Notes: generated by a model not told the origin, from the letters alone. A DNA stretch of 55,732 nt from a virus (IMGVR_UViG_3300021959_000051:1-55732), one strand, 5' to 3'. Positions 7,584-16,630 are shown, counted from the stretch's first letter. Numbers and translations: made by a program.

Positions 7584-9182
7584 TTAATAAAATTCCTCTA
7601 CCCAAGGTTTACTTCCTTGAATATGCCATTCATCTGGCTCCGGTTCCAATATAGGTTCATTTAATCCATCATCATGGTATCCCCATTCAAACACATCAAG
7701 TTCTATTTCACTCATTCTTTGCTTAAACATAAGCTCTTTCATATTAATATCAGACATATCTAAAAATCTATCACCTAATGTAAAGTAACCAAACAACACA
7801 AGATTCATCATTAAATCGTCATGATTACCATCAGACGCTTCATAAGATTGACCTTTAGCTATAAATGTAGACATCTCAATAATAGTTTCTTGATCGTGAA
7901 TATTAAGTTTTCTATTTTCAACAATATCTTTTATAGTAGAGCATCCTAAACGCTTTACCTTTTTGTTCATCATAATACCAAGACCATTAGCTTTTAAAGC
8001 AGACTCTAGATGTAAATTCTCATACTCTAATTCATAATATAATCCATTACATACAATAGTACCTTGATCATTGTTTTCTATAACAACATATGCTTCATTA
8101 TAATTTTTACAATACTTGTATATAATATTAGGAAACAATATAGGTGACATCTTGTTATTACGATATACGCATACTTGCTCGAACGGAGTTGTAGATATAT
8201 CTATAATATTAAAAGTACTATAATCACCACCAACACCTTTAGCAACGTCCACAGTGCATATATACTGATGATCTTTTTCAGGTTCTTTGTATACAAGAAG
8301 AGTACCTCCTTCTAATACCCCGATAGGATTTCTCGCTCTTAATTCCATAAGAGTACTACCATCAATAAGTGTATCTCCAGTACCAAAAAATGTATTGCCA
8401 AACTCTTGATCAAACTGTAGCCTTGAAGTATTAGCTATTGTTTGTTCTTTCCAAGCCTCGTCTCTACCAGGCACATCCCACCAATCAACTCTAAATGGTT
8501 TGTATTCGTTTGTACCTTGAACAGCTCCTTCCCACAACTTATGAAACATATTACCCACTCCGTTAGCAGTAGATGTAATAATAACTTTAGTCTCTTTACC
8601 AGAAGAAATAACTGGATATGTAGAAGTATAGAATGTAGCAGCATCTTCAACGAATGCAAACTCGTCTAAGTATAGCAAATTAACAGACATACCACGAATA
8701 GAAGAACCTGATGTAGCTGCAGCAACAATACGAGAATTATTAGAAAACTCTATAGATTTTTTATTTAACGACTTACACCCAGGCTGTAGAAAAAACGGTA
8801 GATTCTCTAACATCAGCGTTACTCTCCCAAGCATCTCTTGAGATGTCGCTCCTTTGTTAGCAAGGATAGCTACAACCTTCTCAGGATGAAAGAGAGCAAA
8901 CCAAAGTAGATATGCAACTGAAGAAATAGACTTACCAGACTGTCGACACGCTAGTACAATGGAGAATCGTTGATTAGTAAAATGGTCAAACATCTTACTC
9001 TGATAATCGTATAGCTCGAAGTTTACAAGACCTAAATCTAGGTGAATAATCTTACAATACTTAGAAGCAAAGTAAGAAGAGTCATCCATACATTTTTTAT
9101 ATTCTTCTACTTCGAATATATTAAATTGTGTTACAACACCATCACGCTTAATATTTGGGTTACCGAGATATGTGTCATTCAT
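7584..9182 (-). CDS. gp17: Terminase large subunit gp17
   Basis: DNA-packaging motor with ATPase and nuclease domains. I prefer the ATG at 9182 (532 residues) over an in-frame TTG four codons upstream. From this start, Walker A is CRQSGKS (79-85), Walker B LLYLDE (169-174), and the coupling motif TSTANG (203-208). The RNase H-like nuclease domain has Asp in CTVDVAKG (312), Glu in VVIENND (369) and Asp pair in NHDDLMMN (455-456), so all catalytic residues are present. T4 gp17 is 610 residues. The start overlaps the end of gp16 by 8 bases. Confidence 0.97.
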   Translation of the reverse strand: MNDTYLGNPNIKRDGVVTQFNIFEVEEYKKCMDDSSYFASKYCKIIHLDLGLVNFELYDYQSKMFDHFTNQRFSIVLACRQSGKSISSVAYLLWFALFHPEKVVAILANKGATSQEMLGRVTLMLENLPFFLQPGCKSLNKKSIEFSNNSRIVAAATSGSSIRGMSVNLLYLDEFAFVEDAATFYTSTYPVISSGKETKVIITSTANGVGNMFHKLWEGAVQGTNEYKPFRVDWWDVPGRDEAWKEQTIANTSRLQFDQEFGNTFFGTGDTLIDGSTLMELRARNPIGVLEGGTLLVYKEPEKDHQYICTVDVAKGVGGDYSTFNIIDISTTPFEQVCVYRNNKMSPILFPNIIYKYCKNYNEAYVVIENNDQGTIVCNGLYYELEYENLHLESALKANGLGIMMNKKVKRLGCSTIKDIVENRKLNIHDQETIIEMSTFIAKGQSYEASDGNHDDLMMNLVLFGYFTLGDRFLDMSDINMKELMFKQRMSEIELDVFEWGYHDDGLNEPILEPEPDEWHIQGSKPWVEEFY

Positions 9183-9513
9183 CTGTCTGGTCAATTATAT
9201 CCACATCTTTCATCAACATACGTTGTAAGTCTGTTGTAGACCCAACGAAAACATTATTATTAGTAGTACTAGGAATAGCTGGAATATCTTTCTTTTCCAT
9301 ATCGTGCTTCTTCTTATGAATATCAATAAGAGAATCACCTGCATCTGATACGTTTTTTAACATACCAGAAAGAACCTCATAGGCTCTGGGATGTTCTGTT
9401 GCTCGGGCAACTTCAATCATATCTTCTAAAGCTTCTTCACCTTTGACTAGAAGACCATGTTTAATTCTTCTTACGAGTTCAAAATCGTTTTCTTTATTAT
9501 CATTAGTCATCAT
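9175..9513 (-). CDS. gp16: Terminase small subunit gp16
   Basis: Regulates packaging initiation by gp17. The 112-residue product is mostly helical, with a helical pair ELVRRIKHGLLVKGEEALEDM and AYEVLSGMLKNVSDAGDSLID as in T4-like gp16, followed by a variable charged tail. It is shorter than T4 gp16 (164), but close in size to marine homologues. It overlaps gp15 upstream by 11 bases and gp17 downstream by 8, so translation is probably coupled. The call combines synteny with helical pattern. Confidence 0.88.
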   Translation of the reverse strand: MMTNDNKENDFELVRRIKHGLLVKGEEALEDMIEVARATEHPRAYEVLSGMLKNVSDAGDSLIDIHKKKHDMEKKDIPAIPSTTNNNVFVGSTTDLQRMLMKDVDIIDQTDE

Positions 9514-10267
9514 AATCGTATGCTTCTAGGAACCCATAATCACTATCAGCACTCACTCCAGAAGGAGTAGGAGTAATAGTAATACTCAATAAATCACTGT
9601 CAGCAATATCCTTTGTTTCTGTATCAATCTTAGCAATTGATTTATTAATAATTTTACCATCATTAATCGGACCATAAAAGTTAACTTTCATATCAAATGT
9701 TAAAGTATATAGGATAGTTCTTCGTGAGGCAACTTCGCCTTCAAAATCATCATTAAAATCTACACTTGTAATAGTAATAGGTACATCTTCTACTACACTT
9801 GGATGATCTGCAAGAGGTTTAATTGAAACGTTGTACTGAGGAGAAAAATAAGGAATTATCTGCTCTACAATTTGTAAGGCATCATTCTGAGTTTTAGAAT
9901 AAATGTTAAGCTGAAAGTTTATTATATAAGGTACAAAGGCATTTATTTTAGATCTCTGAGATACTGTAGTTCCTGCTTGTTGAAAGTTAGTAGTCTTTTG
10001 TAGCTGTCTAGAAGGGTCATAGTTTATACCTATTATTTCAAAAGACATTCTAGGAAGCTTTACTGCTACTCTTTGACCGTCTTGCAAGTCAGCTTGCTCT
10101 CTTATACGGTCTAAGAATTTAGACCGAGGTGCATAGGTTAAAGGAACTTTAACATGATTATAAGAAGCTCCAGTCTCTAGTCGTCTGACTACGTATATAT
10201 CATTAAACAGCTTACCAAAAGTCGCAACCGATTTTCTAATTCTTTCGTGATAAAAATAACTAAACAT
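9503..10267 (-). CDS. gp15: Tail sheath terminator / connector gp15
   Basis: T4 gp15 forms the ring that caps the completed tail and joins it to the head neck. This 254-residue protein (T4: 272) begins MFSYFYHERIRKSVATFGKLFNDI and continues with VPLTYAPRSKFLDRI, a typical gp15 opening. The body is beta-rich (RTILYTLTFDMKVNFYGP near 180). It starts at a TAATG junction with gp14 and overlaps gp16. Identification is secure from motifs and order. Confidence 0.93.
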   Translation of the reverse strand: MFSYFYHERIRKSVATFGKLFNDIYVVRRLETGASYNHVKVPLTYAPRSKFLDRIREQADLQDGQRVAVKLPRMSFEIIGINYDPSRQLQKTTNFQQAGTTVSQRSKINAFVPYIINFQLNIYSKTQNDALQIVEQIIPYFSPQYNVSIKPLADHPSVVEDVPITITSVDFNDDFEGEVASRRTILYTLTFDMKVNFYGPINDGKIINKSIAKIDTETKDIADSDLLSITITPTPSGVSADSDYGFLEAYDYDD

Positions 10268-11373
10268 TAAGGTTCTCCAAATGGGTTTGATTCAGAGAAG
10301 TCTAAGAAGTCAGTTAGAGTATCAAAGTATTCGTTTTGTTCATTAGAAGACGCTCCTATATTATCTGTCACACTAGTTACAATTGCTCCTTTATCTGTTG
10401 TTCTATCTCTAATAATAATACCAACCTCTGGTGTCTTATACTTACCATCATCAGAATAAAATTGAGAAACTGTAAGAGTGTTATTTGACTCGTTCCAGTT
10501 TTGTATAACTGATATTAGCCTATTACCATCAGCTTGTACTTGTATAGAATCTTCTCCGATCTCAAATAAGGCTGGAAGCGGCGGACTTATAGTCACAGTA
10601 GGAGCAGAAGAAAAGGGAGATCCAGCACTAGTGATTGTAATCCCTGTTAAAGCTCCTGCTGAACTAATCGTAGCCTCAACCACTGCGTTATTACTTGGAG
10701 AGAGTACAACTGTAGGAGGTACAGTATAACCAGCCCCAGGGTTAGTAACTGTAAACCCTGTTAACACACCAGATTCATTAATTGTAGAAGTAACAGCTGC
10801 TGTAGTTTTAGTGGTGTTTAAAACCATAGAATAGGTATAAGCATAGTCCGCTTGAATATCATCTATCTCATCATTACCTGTACTAATATTTTCATTTCCG
10901 TATTCAAATAGCTCACATCGCAATTTATAGGTTGGAAGGTTTTGTAACTGGTAAAATGGCTGTTCATGTTCTACATGGGTTATTTCAAAAAGCTTTTTAG
11001 AAAAGGGTATGTATAGCACATCCCCCTCTGCCGGTCTCTGTATTGTAATTTCATTATCGTATCGTTGTACAGTACTTTCCCACCTACGTCTTGAAACTAT
11101 AAAAGTAGCTTGATCTCTAATCTCTACTCCAAACTTAGTAAACAGATCTCCTTCACCGTCAAATCCGTCCACATTTTCAATATACATTTCAAGCTTATAG
11201 GAAGAGTTAAACCTGGATGGAATATCTTCTCCGAGTAATCTGTCCTCTGCTAGAATATCTCTTGGAAGGTAATAGATGTCTTGACCATACATTTTTAATG
11301 ACTCTATGACTATATCCTCAAAGAGTCTTTGTTCTGATCTTACTGATTGACTAAAGTATGGATTAGTTGCCAT
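10267..11373 (-). CDS. gp14: Neck protein gp14 with extra repeat insertion
   Basis: Neck component between head and tail. Residues 1-180 show the gp14 pattern (MATNPYFSQSVRSEQRLFEDI; DIYYLPRDILAEDRLLGED; EIRDQATFIVSRRRWES), and 268-368 include DSIQVQADGNRLISVIQNWNE. At 368 residues it is longer than T4 gp14 (256). The excess includes residues about 191-268, which hold two copies of a GxLTGxTxT...AGxxxxxxPTVxxSP unit, a repeat common in phage tail and fibre proteins. This insertion probably projects from the neck. The stop overlaps the gp15 start as TAATG. Confidence 0.92.
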   Translation of the reverse strand: MATNPYFSQSVRSEQRLFEDIVIESLKMYGQDIYYLPRDILAEDRLLGEDIPSRFNSSYKLEMYIENVDGFDGEGDLFTKFGVEIRDQATFIVSRRRWESTVQRYDNEITIQRPAEGDVLYIPFSKKLFEITHVEHEQPFYQLQNLPTYKLRCELFEYGNENISTGNDEIDDIQADYAYTYSMVLNTTKTTAAVTSTINESGVLTGFTVTNPGAGYTVPPTVVLSPSNNAVVEATISSAGALTGITITSAGSPFSSAPTVTISPPLPALFEIGEDSIQVQADGNRLISVIQNWNESNNTLTVSQFYSDDGKYKTPEVGIIIRDRTTDKGAIVTSVTDNIGASSNEQNEYFDTLTDFLDFSESNPFGEP

Positions 11374-11377
11374 TATT

Positions 11378-12130
11378 TTATCCTACAAAGAAGTCAGCTG
11401 GCATCTCGTGTTCAAGTCTAATAGACTCTCTTAAACGATCGATATCACCTGTTGCGTCATCGTATATCTGTCTACCATTTAGCATAACTCCTCCTGGAAG
11501 CTGCATACCTTCAAACTTCATAAGGTTAGCACCCCACTGTTGTTTAATAAGAGCAGTTGTATACTCCTTAAGCCATATATCATTATAAACTTTAGTATGT
11601 GTATTAGCATTTATTGCTTCGTATATTTCCGCTACAATGTAATCACCTTCTTTAAGATCACCATCTTGAAACTCACCATGAATATAAAGTCTATTCTGCT
11701 TTCTAGCAAAAGTAATCTGAGGGTTACCGTTTAATCTCATATCAAGTAGAGACAGATATTGCTGCATTTGTTCGTAATATGCAAGGTCGCCAATATAAGA
11801 ATGCATGTTAGCGATATCATTTAAGTGTAGCTGATATTTAACATCAAAGAAGTTTCTTGTAGACGCATCTCCGTGCACCTTAAACATTCTGGAAACAAAC
11901 TGCACACTATCACTTAAAGTAATATACTGGTTCGTTACATCTGTAGCTGTTACTTGATGCTTGAGAAATGTTCTTAGAGTAGCATCTGAATGAAACTCTT
12001 GATAGTATTGAATGGCTTCGTCCACACGGTCTTCCTGCTGGTCAGGATCTACATTAATCTCGATCACAGGGTCGCCTAATCTACGAAGACAATATTCTAT
12101 GAGTGTAGCTCTTGATGTTGGATTTGCCAT
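11378..12130 (-). CDS. gp13: Neck protein gp13
   Basis: Head-completion/neck protein that joins portal and tail. The 250 residues (T4: 309) begin with LIEYCLRRLGDPVIEINVDP and DQQEDRVDEAIQYYQEFHSD, the diagnostic gp13 opening, and end with helical RLRESIRLEHEMPADFFVG. It lies 4 bases before gp14. A late promoter box lies 28 bases upstream, so gp13 probably leads the gp13-gp14-gp15-gp16-gp17 transcript. Confidence 0.95.
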   Translation of the reverse strand: MANPTSRATLIEYCLRRLGDPVIEINVDPDQQEDRVDEAIQYYQEFHSDATLRTFLKHQVTATDVTNQYITLSDSVQFVSRMFKVHGDASTRNFFDVKYQLHLNDIANMHSYIGDLAYYEQMQQYLSLLDMRLNGNPQITFARKQNRLYIHGEFQDGDLKEGDYIVAEIYEAINANTHTKVYNDIWLKEYTTALIKQQWGANLMKFEGMQLPGGVMLNGRQIYDDATGDIDRLRESIRLEHEMPADFFVG

Positions 12131-12157
12131 TTTGTTTTCCTCTAACTCCGTTAGATG

Positions 12158-12165
12158 TATTTATA
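12158..12165 (-). promoter_or_regulatory. T4-type late promoter for gp13-gp17
   Basis: Exact TATAAATA on the minus strand, 28 bases upstream of the gp13 ATG and immediately after the stop of the cupredoxin-like ORF. Confidence 0.82.
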
Positions 12166-12168
12166 AGG

Positions 12169-12528
12169 TTAAGATGCTACTATTATTTGACCTGCCATCG
12201 AGGAGTGATTTTCACAATTATAATAATAAGTTCCGGCTGATGTAGGAGCAAATAGAATATACCCATCAGTTTTACCAGTATTAGCAAATATAGTTGAGCC
12301 TGTTACAGCATTACTTGTCCCAGTAGAATTCGACGTTTTAATCCAAAATGGGTGTCCAGTGGTATTTTTTATAATAAACTTAATAATAGAGTTCGCAGCC
12401 ATATTAATAGTCTTATTATTTGTATCTCCAAAAGAGCCGTTAGTATCCCAACCTTTAAGTATATAAACACCTGACCCTGCTTTCACTTCTACATCGTACC
12501 CTTCATGTACAAGATTTTGAGTTGCCAT
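12169..12528 (-). CDS. Cupredoxin-like single-domain protein
   Basis: A 119-residue beta-sandwich-type protein with no signal peptide. It carries a complete type I copper ligand pattern: His59 in TGHPFWI, then Cys105, His108 and Met111 in YNCENHSSMAG, close to the plastocyanin C-x2-H-x4-M loop but with a shorter final spacing. The motif lies in the last strand before GQIIVAS, as in cupredoxins. Its place among tail-type genes (TAATG junction with the upstream 131-residue ORF) suggests a virion component. Copper binding or redox function is inferred from ligands only; the fold could be structural. Confidence 0.7.
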   Translation of the reverse strand: MATQNLVHEGYDVEVKAGSGVYILKGWDTNGSFGDTNNKTINMAANSIIKFIIKNTTGHPFWIKTSNSTGTSNAVTGSTIFANTGKTDGYILFAPTSAGTYYYNCENHSSMAGQIIVAS

Positions 12529-12923
12529 TATGATTGACTCCAGATTAAAGTACTGCCAACATAAACATGAGTAAACTGTGAGCTTCCTAAATAAATGCTA
12601 TCAATTGTTGTACTTCCTATTTTTAAATTACGAGTAGCAGATCCTCCTCCTCCTTGGCCTTGTTGAGGAGCAGCTCCGTGTTCTGCAGTAGCGCTAAATA
12701 AAGGCCGAATAAAACCCAGATTTGGTTTATCATCTCTTACAGCAGATAAATCTGACCAGTTTTTATTAGCACTACTATGCTTAGCATGAATTGCTTTTCT
12801 AGCTTGTACTCCTGCTTTAGTAACATCAGAAACATACATAAAACCGACATCAATGCCAATTAATGTACTATTGAATGGACGATTGCCGGTGCCGTTAAGA
12901 AAAGAATATGAAGGAACTGCCAT
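12528..12923 (-). CDS. Tail-type hypothetical protein with C-terminal YVGST motif
   Basis: A 131-residue protein. The N-terminus mentions no known domain (MAVPSYSFLNGTGNRPFNST). A QQGQGGGG linker near residue 88 leads to a C-terminal beta unit LKIGSTTIDSIYLGSSQFTHV followed by YVGSTLIWS. That last motif is common at the ends of phage minor tail and fibre proteins. It lies between the spike-like 669-residue ORF and the cupredoxin ORF, linked to the latter by a TAATG overlap. Probably a small virion protein; function unknown. Confidence 0.65.
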   Translation of the reverse strand: MAVPSYSFLNGTGNRPFNSTLIGIDVGFMYVSDVTKAGVQARKAIHAKHSSANKNWSDLSAVRDDKPNLGFIRPLFSATAEHGAAPQQGQGGGGSATRNLKIGSTTIDSIYLGSSQFTHVYVGSTLIWSQS

Positions 12924-12924
12924 T

Positions 12925-14934
12925 TTAAGTTATTTGTGTTAAGTCTAACTGATTAAATATTACATTACCAACAGTATTATTTCCAGATGCTTTAATTACT
13001 TCACAAAAAGCCCACATGTATTTTGGAGAAATATCTACCAACGATGATGAAGAAATAGTTTGTGCAAAAACCGCTGTAGTGGATGTAGTAGTCGGTGATT
13101 CATATGGTCCTAATTTATAGTTATTACTGTAAGCATATGTATTCCCACTAGCACCTAATGCTTTATCTTGAATATAGTATAAAGTTATTCTAAACGTAAC
13201 ACCTAAACCAGAAGTATGACTAACATCCCAATTCAATCTTAAATCATTAGAAGAATAATCAGGAATTTGTAATGCATAATTATCTGAATATGTCTTACCA
13301 GCATTGTTATTAAAGAAATGCCATACTAATTTATTGCTATTTGATGGACTATTAAATTGAGCAATTGAAGGTCCTGCGTTACTTTCTGGACTGACTAAAG
13401 TTAATGGTCTACGATCTTTATTGTTTCGTAATACTGTTACTTTCCATGGTAATCTATCACCGGGATCTTGATTAAAATTAAGTGGATTTCCTTGAGCTAA
13501 CTCTAACGATGAATCAGCCAAGTCTAAGTTTGGAGAAAATGCTCTATAAGTTGTATCAGTGGTAGCTGCTGAAAAAATATTACTTGCATCCGATACAAGC
13601 TTGTATTGTTGATTGTTCAAATTGCTAAAGTTATAGTTGCTATTTGGATTATTTCCTAATCCACCATAACCAGTATTTTCTTCAACATACTGGTTATAAC
13701 TAAAAGAAGGAGCGTGTGTACTTACTGTTCCTTCAGTTATATTAATTGTTTTATAATTTGAATTGTAATTCTGCATCAAATGGCCTGTATCATATTTAGA
13801 ATGATGATAGCCATCTCTAAATGTTAAATTAAAAGTTCCTGGGTAATTACTGCCATTGTTTTGATCATGAAATCTCCAGCCATACTGCCCATCTGTATAT
13901 TTAATATAAGCATTCATAGTTCTTGTTGTTGTATTACTATAACTGTTTGTTTGGCTCTGAGTGGGCCAATAAGCATAATGGTTTTGACTGCTATAGCCCA
14001 TAGTCCATCTATTTAAGTCAAAGTTATAGGTGTGTTTATTTGTATCATTTTCGCCATCATTATTCATGTAATGATAAAAGTAACTATAACCACCTGTGCC
14101 AACATGGCCGATGTCAATATCACCGTTACTATATATGTAAACACCATATCCTGGCATGTAAGAAGCTCCTTTAAATGCTTCTAACTTTATATCTCCTCCG
14201 TAAATGTAAGGGTTTTGATATTGTGAAACAGCAATTATTAAAGTATTCCTACAATCCCAGTTAACACATCCCATTTCATTGTTTCCACTACCACCCCATC
14301 TCCATGTGTCCGAAGAGTCAGATCTATTAGAATTACTATGAATAATAGTCATACCCCCAGTTTGAGACGTTTCACTTACCCATCCAGCTGTTACAGTAAT
14401 ACCGTGGCGCCCGATCCCGCTGGTTCCTCCTGACATACTAGACGGTTTTAAAAAATACATATTTGTATTGTTTTGGTTTTCTGTATAAATTGTACTCTGT
14501 GAAATACTTTTATCTTCATCCATAACATAAATGCCACCAGTATCTAATAAAGGAAAATGCTCATTCCAAGTGCTTTGGCCTGGTGGAAATCGAAAATTAT
14601 TATATGAAGAATATTGAGCCTTATAATATTTCTCACCTGTGTTTTTTCTTAACGCATACATAAACCGTCTATTAAATGTTGCATGGCTGTATTGGGATGG
14701 ATTATTTGGCGTGCTTGTCCAAGCTTGCTGAGTTCCAAAAAAGTCGTTAAAAGGTAAACCTTTAAATCTTACCTCATCTCCAGATGCTAAAGTGCCTAAT
14801 TTGGTGGAAGAGCTATTATGTAACAAATGGGATAACTTCCATGGTGAAGCATATGTACCACTGCCGTTTCCAGTTGTTCCATGAATACCACCGCCTGATG
14901 ATTCTAAATAAGGATCTACCCAATAAACAGTCAT
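12925..14934 (-). CDS. Large tail spike/fibre-like protein, parallel beta type
   Basis: A 669-residue Asn/Ser/Tyr/Gly-rich protein. The opening MTVYWVDPYLESSGGGIHGT and GSGTYASPWKLSHLLHN is the layout often seen at the N-terminal cap of right-handed beta-helix spike proteins (a 'YASPWK..' motif followed by GDEVRFKG). The middle has many aromatic-rich short strands. The C-terminal 150 residues look like a lectin-type beta-sandwich (NWDVSHTSGLGVTFRITLYY). I see no clear enzyme active site. A role as receptor-binding or spike protein is inferred from composition and location. Confidence 0.65.
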   Translation of the reverse strand: MTVYWVDPYLESSGGGIHGTTGNGSGTYASPWKLSHLLHNSSSTKLGTLASGDEVRFKGLPFNDFFGTQQAWTSTPNNPSQYSHATFNRRFMYALRKNTGEKYYKAQYSSYNNFRFPPGQSTWNEHFPLLDTGGIYVMDEDKSISQSTIYTENQNNTNMYFLKPSSMSGGTSGIGRHGITVTAGWVSETSQTGGMTIIHSNSNRSDSSDTWRWGGSGNNEMGCVNWDCRNTLIIAVSQYQNPYIYGGDIKLEAFKGASYMPGYGVYIYSNGDIDIGHVGTGGYSYFYHYMNNDGENDTNKHTYNFDLNRWTMGYSSQNHYAYWPTQSQTNSYSNTTTRTMNAYIKYTDGQYGWRFHDQNNGSNYPGTFNLTFRDGYHHSKYDTGHLMQNYNSNYKTINITEGTVSTHAPSFSYNQYVEENTGYGGLGNNPNSNYNFSNLNNQQYKLVSDASNIFSAATTDTTYRAFSPNLDLADSSLELAQGNPLNFNQDPGDRLPWKVTVLRNNKDRRPLTLVSPESNAGPSIAQFNSPSNSNKLVWHFFNNNAGKTYSDNYALQIPDYSSNDLRLNWDVSHTSGLGVTFRITLYYIQDKALGASGNTYAYSNNYKLGPYESPTTTSTTAVFAQTISSSSLVDISPKYMWAFCEVIKASGNNTVGNVIFNQLDLTQIT

Positions 14935-15167
14935 TACGATATCTCCTCTATAATTGCATCGTTTACTTTAGCTTGTGTGATTGCCCAACGTTCGCCATCT
15001 TCTATTTCAACTGAAATTGTTCTTGTTACTGTTGTAGTTTCCCCATCACTATCGGTGTATTTCATAGGAACATAGACTTCCACACGATCATTCTCATCAG
15101 AAAAATATTGATGTTCATAAGCAGAGAAATTTTCAGGAATGTATTTAGAAAGTAATTTATACGGCAT
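14934..15167 (-). CDS. Small acidic hypothetical protein
   Basis: A 77-residue acidic protein (MPYKLLSKYIPENFSAYEHQ) with alternating strand-like segments (VEVYVPMKYTDSDGETTTVT) and a helical end. Not recognised. Its stop overlaps the ATG of the 669-residue spike-like gene as TAATG, so it may be translated together with it and could be a chaperone or small partner, but this is only positional. Confidence 0.6.
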   Translation of the reverse strand: MPYKLLSKYIPENFSAYEHQYFSDENDRVEVYVPMKYTDSDGETTTVTRTISVEIEDGERWAITQAKVNDAIIEEIS

Positions 15168-15171
15168 TTTA

Positions 15172-15753
15172 TTATCCTGTTACGAAATAGATTGTATTAG
15201 CATCTGGAGAGCCAGGCAAAGAGGCTACAACTTCAAGTGCATAGCCTTTAATAGCTTTACCAGTAACATATATGTTACCTACCATTGATGCGTGATTGGT
15301 ACATTGATATACTAGGGTGTCAGGTGCATCCATAGGTACAGTAAATGATACCTTAGCACTACTAGCTCCTGTTACTCCAGATGTATATGCTGAACCTCCA
15401 TTAGAGACTCTAATTGCTAATGGATGAGATGAATATGATGAGTTGTGGATACAATAGGTTTTACCTCTTTCAAAATACATATCAGGGTTGCTACCTGATT
15501 CCGAAGGAAACCCGTCTCCTGTAAATTTATATACATTGCTTCCTGCTGTACTTACAGTTATTACAGCATCTGGCATGCCAGTTTCGTCACCAAGCTTAGA
15601 AGTTAATTGAGCTTCCAACCCGGTAAGATTGGAAGCTTCCATTTGTGACACGCCTAGTTTTTTAAACTTTCGGCCATCCCATTTATAACCAACCCCATTA
15701 GTAGTAACAGACTGGTTTAATGATTTTGAACTTGGAAATTTTATCTTGGGCAT
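15172..15753 (-). CDS. Cupredoxin-like tail protein, second copy type
   Basis: A 193-residue protein in three parts. Residues 1-60 have the phage-type YKWDGRKFKKLG and LTGLEAQLTSKLGDETGM segments. Residues 62-165 are a cupredoxin-like domain with His110 (SSHPLAI), Cys151, His154 and Met157 (VYQCTNHASMVGNIYV), the same C-x2-H-x2-M spacing as the 119-residue protein. Residues 175-193 (LPGSPDANTIYFVTG) are a terminal motif common in phage fibre proteins. The mix suggests a virion protein with a copper-site-like domain. A late promoter precedes it. Confidence 0.7.
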   Translation of the reverse strand: MPKIKFPSSKSLNQSVTTNGVGYKWDGRKFKKLGVSQMEASNLTGLEAQLTSKLGDETGMPDAVITVSTAGSNVYKFTGDGFPSESGSNPDMYFERGKTYCIHNSSYSSHPLAIRVSNGGSAYTSGVTGASSAKVSFTVPMDAPDTLVYQCTNHASMVGNIYVTGKAIKGYALEVVASLPGSPDANTIYFVTG

Positions 15754-15776
15754 TGTAAAACCTTTCTAATTAACAG

Positions 15777-15784
15777 TATTTATA
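15777..15784 (-). promoter_or_regulatory. T4-type late promoter for the spike/cupredoxin genes
   Basis: Exact TATAAATA on the minus strand, 24 bases upstream of the ATG at 15753 and overlapping the last codons of the FkbM gene. It separates a late tail-protein block from the upstream sugar-modification cassette. Confidence 0.8.
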
Positions 15785-16388
15785 AGGTTTGGAATAGCCA
15801 ATCGCTCTGAATAAGTCGATCATTTACATATGAATTATCAATTAAATCAACCGGGACGAAATTAATTTTGTTCATATAGTTAAATACATCAGAAATTAAA
15901 GGTGCACCTTCGTTATAATGTACGTATGAGCACTCTAAAAGAATAAATCTAGGTTTTGTTTTTAACAAGTTTTTTGCACCATCAAGGATTAACAACTCTG
16001 ATCCCTGGGTATCTATTTTTATAAAATCAACTGGATCAGTAACAAAACTATCTAGTTGTTTCATTTGTCTAAGCTGTGGTTTAGAATCTCTATAAAACTC
16101 TGTATTTTCTTTAAACACAGAAGTCCCTGTGGTAGATCCCCATCCACTATCATCTATTGTAAAAAGCTCAACCGTTTTTTCAGTATCACCTAATACTTCA
16201 AAAACAGCATCTGATTGCAGATACTGTTCATTACGCTTATCAGCTTCAAATTGTTGAACATGACAAGAAGGCCAAACAGACTTTAGAATAGTAGTAAACT
16301 CACCTCTATAAGCACCAATATCTAAAGCCTGTTTAACTTCTACTCCGGTTCTTTTTAAATAAAAGAACCTTTCTATAAAGCCATGCAT
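15780..16388 (-). CDS. FkbM-family SAM-dependent methyltransferase
   Basis: O-methyltransferase-type enzyme, probably acting on a sugar or polysaccharide hydroxyl. The 202 residues contain the SAM-binding motif ALDIGAYRGEF (21-31), an acidic residue after strand 2 (QFEADKRNEQ, 46-55), and the FkbM hallmark DFIKIDTQGSELLILDGA (121-138). It begins at a TAATG junction with the upstream 80-residue ORF and is the last gene of the sigma70-driven cassette. FkbM enzymes are frequent in phage and bacterial surface-glycan clusters. The substrate is unknown. Confidence 0.9.
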   Translation of the reverse strand: MHGFIERFFYLKRTGVEVKQALDIGAYRGEFTTILKSVWPSCHVQQFEADKRNEQYLQSDAVFEVLGDTEKTVELFTIDDSGWGSTTGTSVFKENTEFYRDSKPQLRQMKQLDSFVTDPVDFIKIDTQGSELLILDGAKNLLKTKPRFILLECSYVHYNEGAPLISDVFNYMNKINFVPVDLIDNSYVNDRLIQSDWLFQTL

Positions 16389-16630
16389 TACTCTTCTGCG
16401 AGTTCTTCCGCTACATTATCATCTGAAGCTTCTAAAGAACCTGATAGACTATTAACAAAGAATTGCCGTGCTGCTTGAAGCTGAGCCATTTCCATATTTA
16501 AGTTACTAACCTTATTATCAAGATTGCCAATTTGCTGCAGCATACCCTTTTGCTCATCTGTCAGATCCTCAACAGCATATTCATTATCGTTGATTGTGAT
16601 CATTTGTTTTTGTGTCGGTTCTTCAGCCAT
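16388..16630 (-). CDS. DUF6447-like small coiled-coil protein
   Basis: An 80-residue acidic protein. Its N-terminal unit (MITINDNEYAVEDLTDEQKG) followed by a helix NKVSNLNMEMAQLQAARQFF fits the DUF6447-type family seen in marine phages, with a short strand pair then a coiled coil. No catalytic features. It overlaps the glycosyltransferase upstream by 8 bases and abuts the FkbM methyltransferase downstream as TAATG. Function is unknown; the family assignment is from memory of the pattern. Confidence 0.65.
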   Translation of the reverse strand: MAEEPTQKQMITINDNEYAVEDLTDEQKGMLQQIGNLDNKVSNLNMEMAQLQAARQFFVNSLSGSLEASDDNVAEELAEE

